The translations under genes and the position numbers were made by a program. Positions 7,301 to 7,822 of a stretch of 7,822 bases of DNA are shown in pieces. Source of the stretch: Candidatus Sumerlaeota bacterium (GTDB lineage: Bacteria; UBP6; UBA1177); NCBI GenBank assembly GCA_007136595.1, contig SLGQ01000226.1:1-7822 (forward strand). Direction: 5' to 3'. A model generated the notes under the pieces. It did not search any database, had not been told where the DNA came from, and was given only the letters and a program-made list of their open reading frames with translations. Each line of letters starts with the position of its first letter. Position 1 is the first letter of the stretch.

Positions 7301-7446
7301 AGCCTCAGTGTGTTGACGGAGAAGAGGATATTTTTGGCGATATAGACTGTATCACGCATGAATATCTTGAAAAGAACACCATACCCAAATGTGATCAGGA
7401 CAACGAAGATGTAATGCAGTGCGGTTGTCTGATATCTAAGGAATAA
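4315..7446 (+). CDS. Large pentapeptide-repeat lipoprotein with cysteine-rich domains, function unknown
   Basis: The product has 1043 residues and a lipoprotein signal peptide (MQKLMFLIIIAMISGC, lipobox ISGC, Cys16). Residues 30-150 are beta-rich and include GECKTIEISQGIYHFYLSKI. Residues 156-315 hold 12 cysteines in an otherwise helical, aromatic region. Residues 380-407 (VVLYPYENLKGKPLLLENL) and 533-551 (FSKTGFSGKVVVSQG) resemble beta/gamma-crystallin Greek-key strands. Pentapeptide repeats (A/S-[NDS]-[LF]-x-x) begin after CCGCDLQG at 588-595. They fill 592-655, 727-846 and 866-938, and would form right-handed quadrilateral beta-helices. A tail with eight cysteines (953-1038) includes ICPNGEKGPC and ends CGC near the C-terminus. 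Such repeats are structural and do not reveal a substrate. The many even-numbered cysteines fit a disulfide-bonded exported protein. From memory the CDL start and CPNG-GPC tail belong to a conserved uncharacterised family. It lies 15 nt after its operon partner. Confidence 0.9.
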   Translation: MQKLMFLIIIAMISGCSEKSEKEMIATGYSKRVFKEYELIDKAGYVNHNDTVILHLESNIPHEGDTGTTGVDIVSYEFTHSVNQSICLEEHDEIDYMLEIKNEQNQTIETIRNGECKTIEISQGIYHFYLSKILEEGSLQSGSTVFIRPYAETTHCDNYKVSDKATMPPAMELKTPNRCTDDKYLACTVPASYKDLSADCPIEGPWTWSNYAECSLMTSDEAENCKNHFYKNCDKIASVCIDFWKENGRFSKYDSIWQKCFNGLVEQYSSTKYRALAESVMFENYYKYIEEFCKGPVVRDCNSKWNTDSLKPEKCSGFVKYIKYSDLDLKQGEAAIQQRSYMHIGRNDPDPQPEEIVMVINGRCDGVMRRTGSVIAGPYTQVVLYPYENLKGKPLLLENLTENPKEFQFPKKKRPFLMKGDPTYSAMMDSETASLAVMAVTGKPADLCRIKDAGIVCDPATQWDIQQPKLTGEVLLVKNVDESIITTAKNCSAAYLFDYRCDDLEKLGLKNYGDGASVSQLLNRVVLPDENSVLRSFSKTGFSGKVVVSQGSKDAVSTIYLDAETISSTHAYKLPDYNHAILISLRKCCGCDLQGIDFTGDDLSNTVLVGSNMKNTVFNNTNLTGSDLRKTSLVNAKFNSVKLGDNHFGCADLSNVDMSDPSDSSKSTAVVSGSFGWDINKNHNNIEVSCDQSETNLTSAKIPVQILPKNSWKTINLQKATLLDKVDGYDLSGIDLSDSNFTDLKAGGKVMNMQGANLSGSNLTNADFSSIDFSPLINDETAQYSNFSNTRIGGTSFANANLEGADFKKVSVDGISGSVNFSYALMMNTVLTDADLGRADFSNAYFFSKFRTNVTIQKKAKAENIIAQDSVFTGSFMSRMTFTNVTFKNSNFYGSQLVGAFFSSGDLSNSKFSDAYLHGADMTGVLLTDASFSGAYLSLEDGYWHYSSDDAECSEIRIDYKKTDLGDTSAVICPNGEKGPCDTDEKLRRKDKKTVEPQCVDGEEDIFGDIDCITHEYLEKNTIPKCDQDNEDVMQCGCLISKE
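4780..5259 (+). other. Twelve-cysteine domain of the second lipoprotein
   Basis: Residues 156-315 carry cysteines at 156, 179, 187, 200, 214, 225, 233, 240, 260, 293, 301 and 315. Many aromatic and charged residues lie between them (WTWSNYAEC, NHFYKNCDKIASVCIDFW, QKCFNGL, EEFCKGPVVRDC). The even count and export signal suggest about six disulfides. There is no CxxCH haem motif, and the spacing does not fit iron-sulfur ligands. I do not recognise the domain. Confidence 0.65.
6088..7128 (+). other. Three blocks of pentapeptide repeats forming predicted beta-helices
   Basis: Block one (residues 592-655) runs from CDLQGIDFTGDDLSNTVL to about FGCADLSNVD. Block two (727-846) contains YDLSGIDLSDSNF, GANLSGSNLTNADF and NANLEGADF. 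Block three (866-938) contains DSVFTGSF, NVTFKNSNFYGSQL, GDLSNSKFSDAYLHGADM and LTDASFSGAYL. The central Leu or Phe every five residues is the pentapeptide-repeat signature. The insert between blocks one and two (656-726) contains Cys690 and lacks the repeat; that between two and three (847-865) is short and basic. The repeats are degenerate, with no DNA-level tandem copies. Confidence 0.88.
7171..7428 (+). other. C-terminal cysteine-rich tail of the pentapeptide lipoprotein
   Basis: Residues 953-1038 contain eight cysteines (953, 973, 981, 999, 1012, 1026, 1036, 1038) in a polar, acidic stretch. ICPNGEKGPC spans 972-981, and QCGC sits six residues from the end of the protein. The region probably caps the beta-helix and is held by disulfides. 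The CPNG-GPC element is, from memory, a conserved ending in related pentapeptide proteins; the part after it is likely less conserved. Confidence 0.6.
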
Positions 7447-7462
7447 AACAAAACAGAAATGC

Positions 7463-7491
7463 TTGAAACAATTTGATTAACATGATATAAG
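7463..7491 (+). promoter_or_regulatory. Sigma-70-like promoter for the PAS signalling gene
   Basis: TTGAAA (7463-7468, 5 of 6) and TATAAG (7486-7491, 5 of 6) are separated by an ideal 17 nt. Transcription would begin near 7498, giving a leader of about 36 nt before the GTG at 7534. The promoter starts 17 nt after the stop of the preceding gene, and no terminator hairpin is visible between them. Read-through from the lipoprotein operon therefore remains possible. Confidence 0.7.
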
Positions 7492-7533
7492 GGTTGTTGT
7501 TGTTTTTTGTGCTATTGTGAGGAACAGTTCAGA

Positions 7534-7822
7534 GTGAAAGAATACTCCATACTTTTGCTGTCACTATTTTTTATGCTCCTTACTGTTGCCGCTGTGCTGT
7601 TTAACTATTCTTTGCGGAAACTTGTTAAGAAAAGAACAAAAGAACTTGAAAGAGAAAAGAATTTCCTGAGTTATGTTATGGAAGCCACCAACACGAGTAT
7701 TAATATAACTGATGCTCAATACAACCTGCAATATGTTGATTCTAACTGGCAGAAAATTTATGGGGATCCAACTGGAAGGAAGTGTTATGAATATTTCATG
7801 GGAAGAGATAAACCATGTGAAG
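7534..7822 (+). CDS. Membrane-anchored PAS-domain signalling protein, probably a histidine kinase, N-terminal part
   Basis: The frame starts at GTG (7534) and is open to the right edge: 96 codons plus one base. GAGGA at 7519-7523 lies 10 nt upstream. The frame is open back to a TGA at 7483-7485, but the only other plausible start there, TTG at 7507, has no ribosome site. Residues 4-24 form one transmembrane helix (SILLLSLFFMLLTVAAVLF). A basic amphipathic linker follows (LRKLVKKRTKELEREKNFL, about 27-45), typical of the stretch joining a membrane helix to a PAS domain. The PAS domain begins near 46: SINITDAQYNLQYVDSNW, YGD, then KCYEYFMGRDKPC with Cys84 and Cys95. Such proteins continue into a histidine kinase or GGDEF output domain, which is outside the window. 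Unlike many relatives there is no periplasmic sensor domain before the helix. PAS and membrane calls are firm; kinase is inferred. Confidence 0.82.
   Translation, partial: MKEYSILLLSLFFMLLTVAAVLFNYSLRKLVKKRTKELEREKNFLSYVMEATNTSINITDAQYNLQYVDSNWQKIYGDPTGRKCYEYFMGRDKPCE

Noticed and set aside
7491..7509. GTT-rich run (GTTGTTGTTGTTTTTTG) as a terminator or slippage repeat
   Set aside because: There is no GC-rich stem in front of it, and it lies in the leader just after a good -10 element; it is too short to call a functional repeat.
7447..7533. Frameshifted remnant of a periplasmic sensor domain before the PAS protein
   Set aside because: The stretch is only 87 nt. It contains a stop in the PAS frame at 7483-7485, a good promoter and low-complexity sequence, and nothing resembles a solute-binding domain.
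1..7822. CRISPR array, tRNA, rRNA or insertion sequence
   Set aside because: No direct repeat series, no cloverleaf-like sequence, no transposase-like reading frame and no paired terminal inverted repeats were seen.

Overview
The window reads as AT-rich DNA from a Gram-negative bacterium. Two long genes open with lipoprotein signal peptides. A Bcp/PrxQ-type peroxiredoxin and a membrane-anchored PAS sensor whose PAS style (KCYEYF-GRD-PC) I associate with deltaproteobacterial-type anaerobes flank them. Genus cannot be read from the sequence. Promoters look like ordinary sigma-70 and the Shine-Dalgarno sites are clear.

Layout, left to right. (1) 1-330 (+) is the C-terminal part of a peroxiredoxin; the window opens one codon after the expected peroxidatic cysteine. 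(2) 331-539 is a non-coding convergent gap with a strong 28-nt palindrome and a probable terminator hairpin followed by six T. (3) 540-779 (-) is a small 79-residue membrane-anchored, charged helical protein of unknown function. (4) 780-933 is a divergent control region: two sigma-70-like promoters lie back to back, and a perfect 6-bp inverted repeat overlaps the -35 of the rightward one. (5) 934-4299 (+) is a 1121-residue lipoprotein with an uncharacterised beta-rich body, a central hydrophobic part and NHL-like repeats at the C-terminus. (6) 4315-7446 (+) is a 1043-residue lipoprotein with a 12-cysteine domain, beta/gamma-crystallin-like strands, three blocks of pentapeptide repeats and a cysteine-rich tail. 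(7) 7534 to the right edge (+) is the start of a transmembrane PAS signalling protein with its own promoter and a GTG start.

The core of the window is the two-gene lipoprotein operon: 15 nt between the genes, a Shine-Dalgarno before each, and one promoter in front. Both products should be exported and lipid-anchored, and both are built from repeat scaffolds that normally bind other molecules. I recall, without being able to verify it, that both resemble conserved uncharacterised families, one with NHL repeats and one with pentapeptide repeats ending in a CPNG-GPC tail. The most economical reading is a two-component envelope or surface assembly of unknown function. The small membrane protein shares the divergent control region and may be co-regulated. 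The PAS protein is probably a separate transcription unit.
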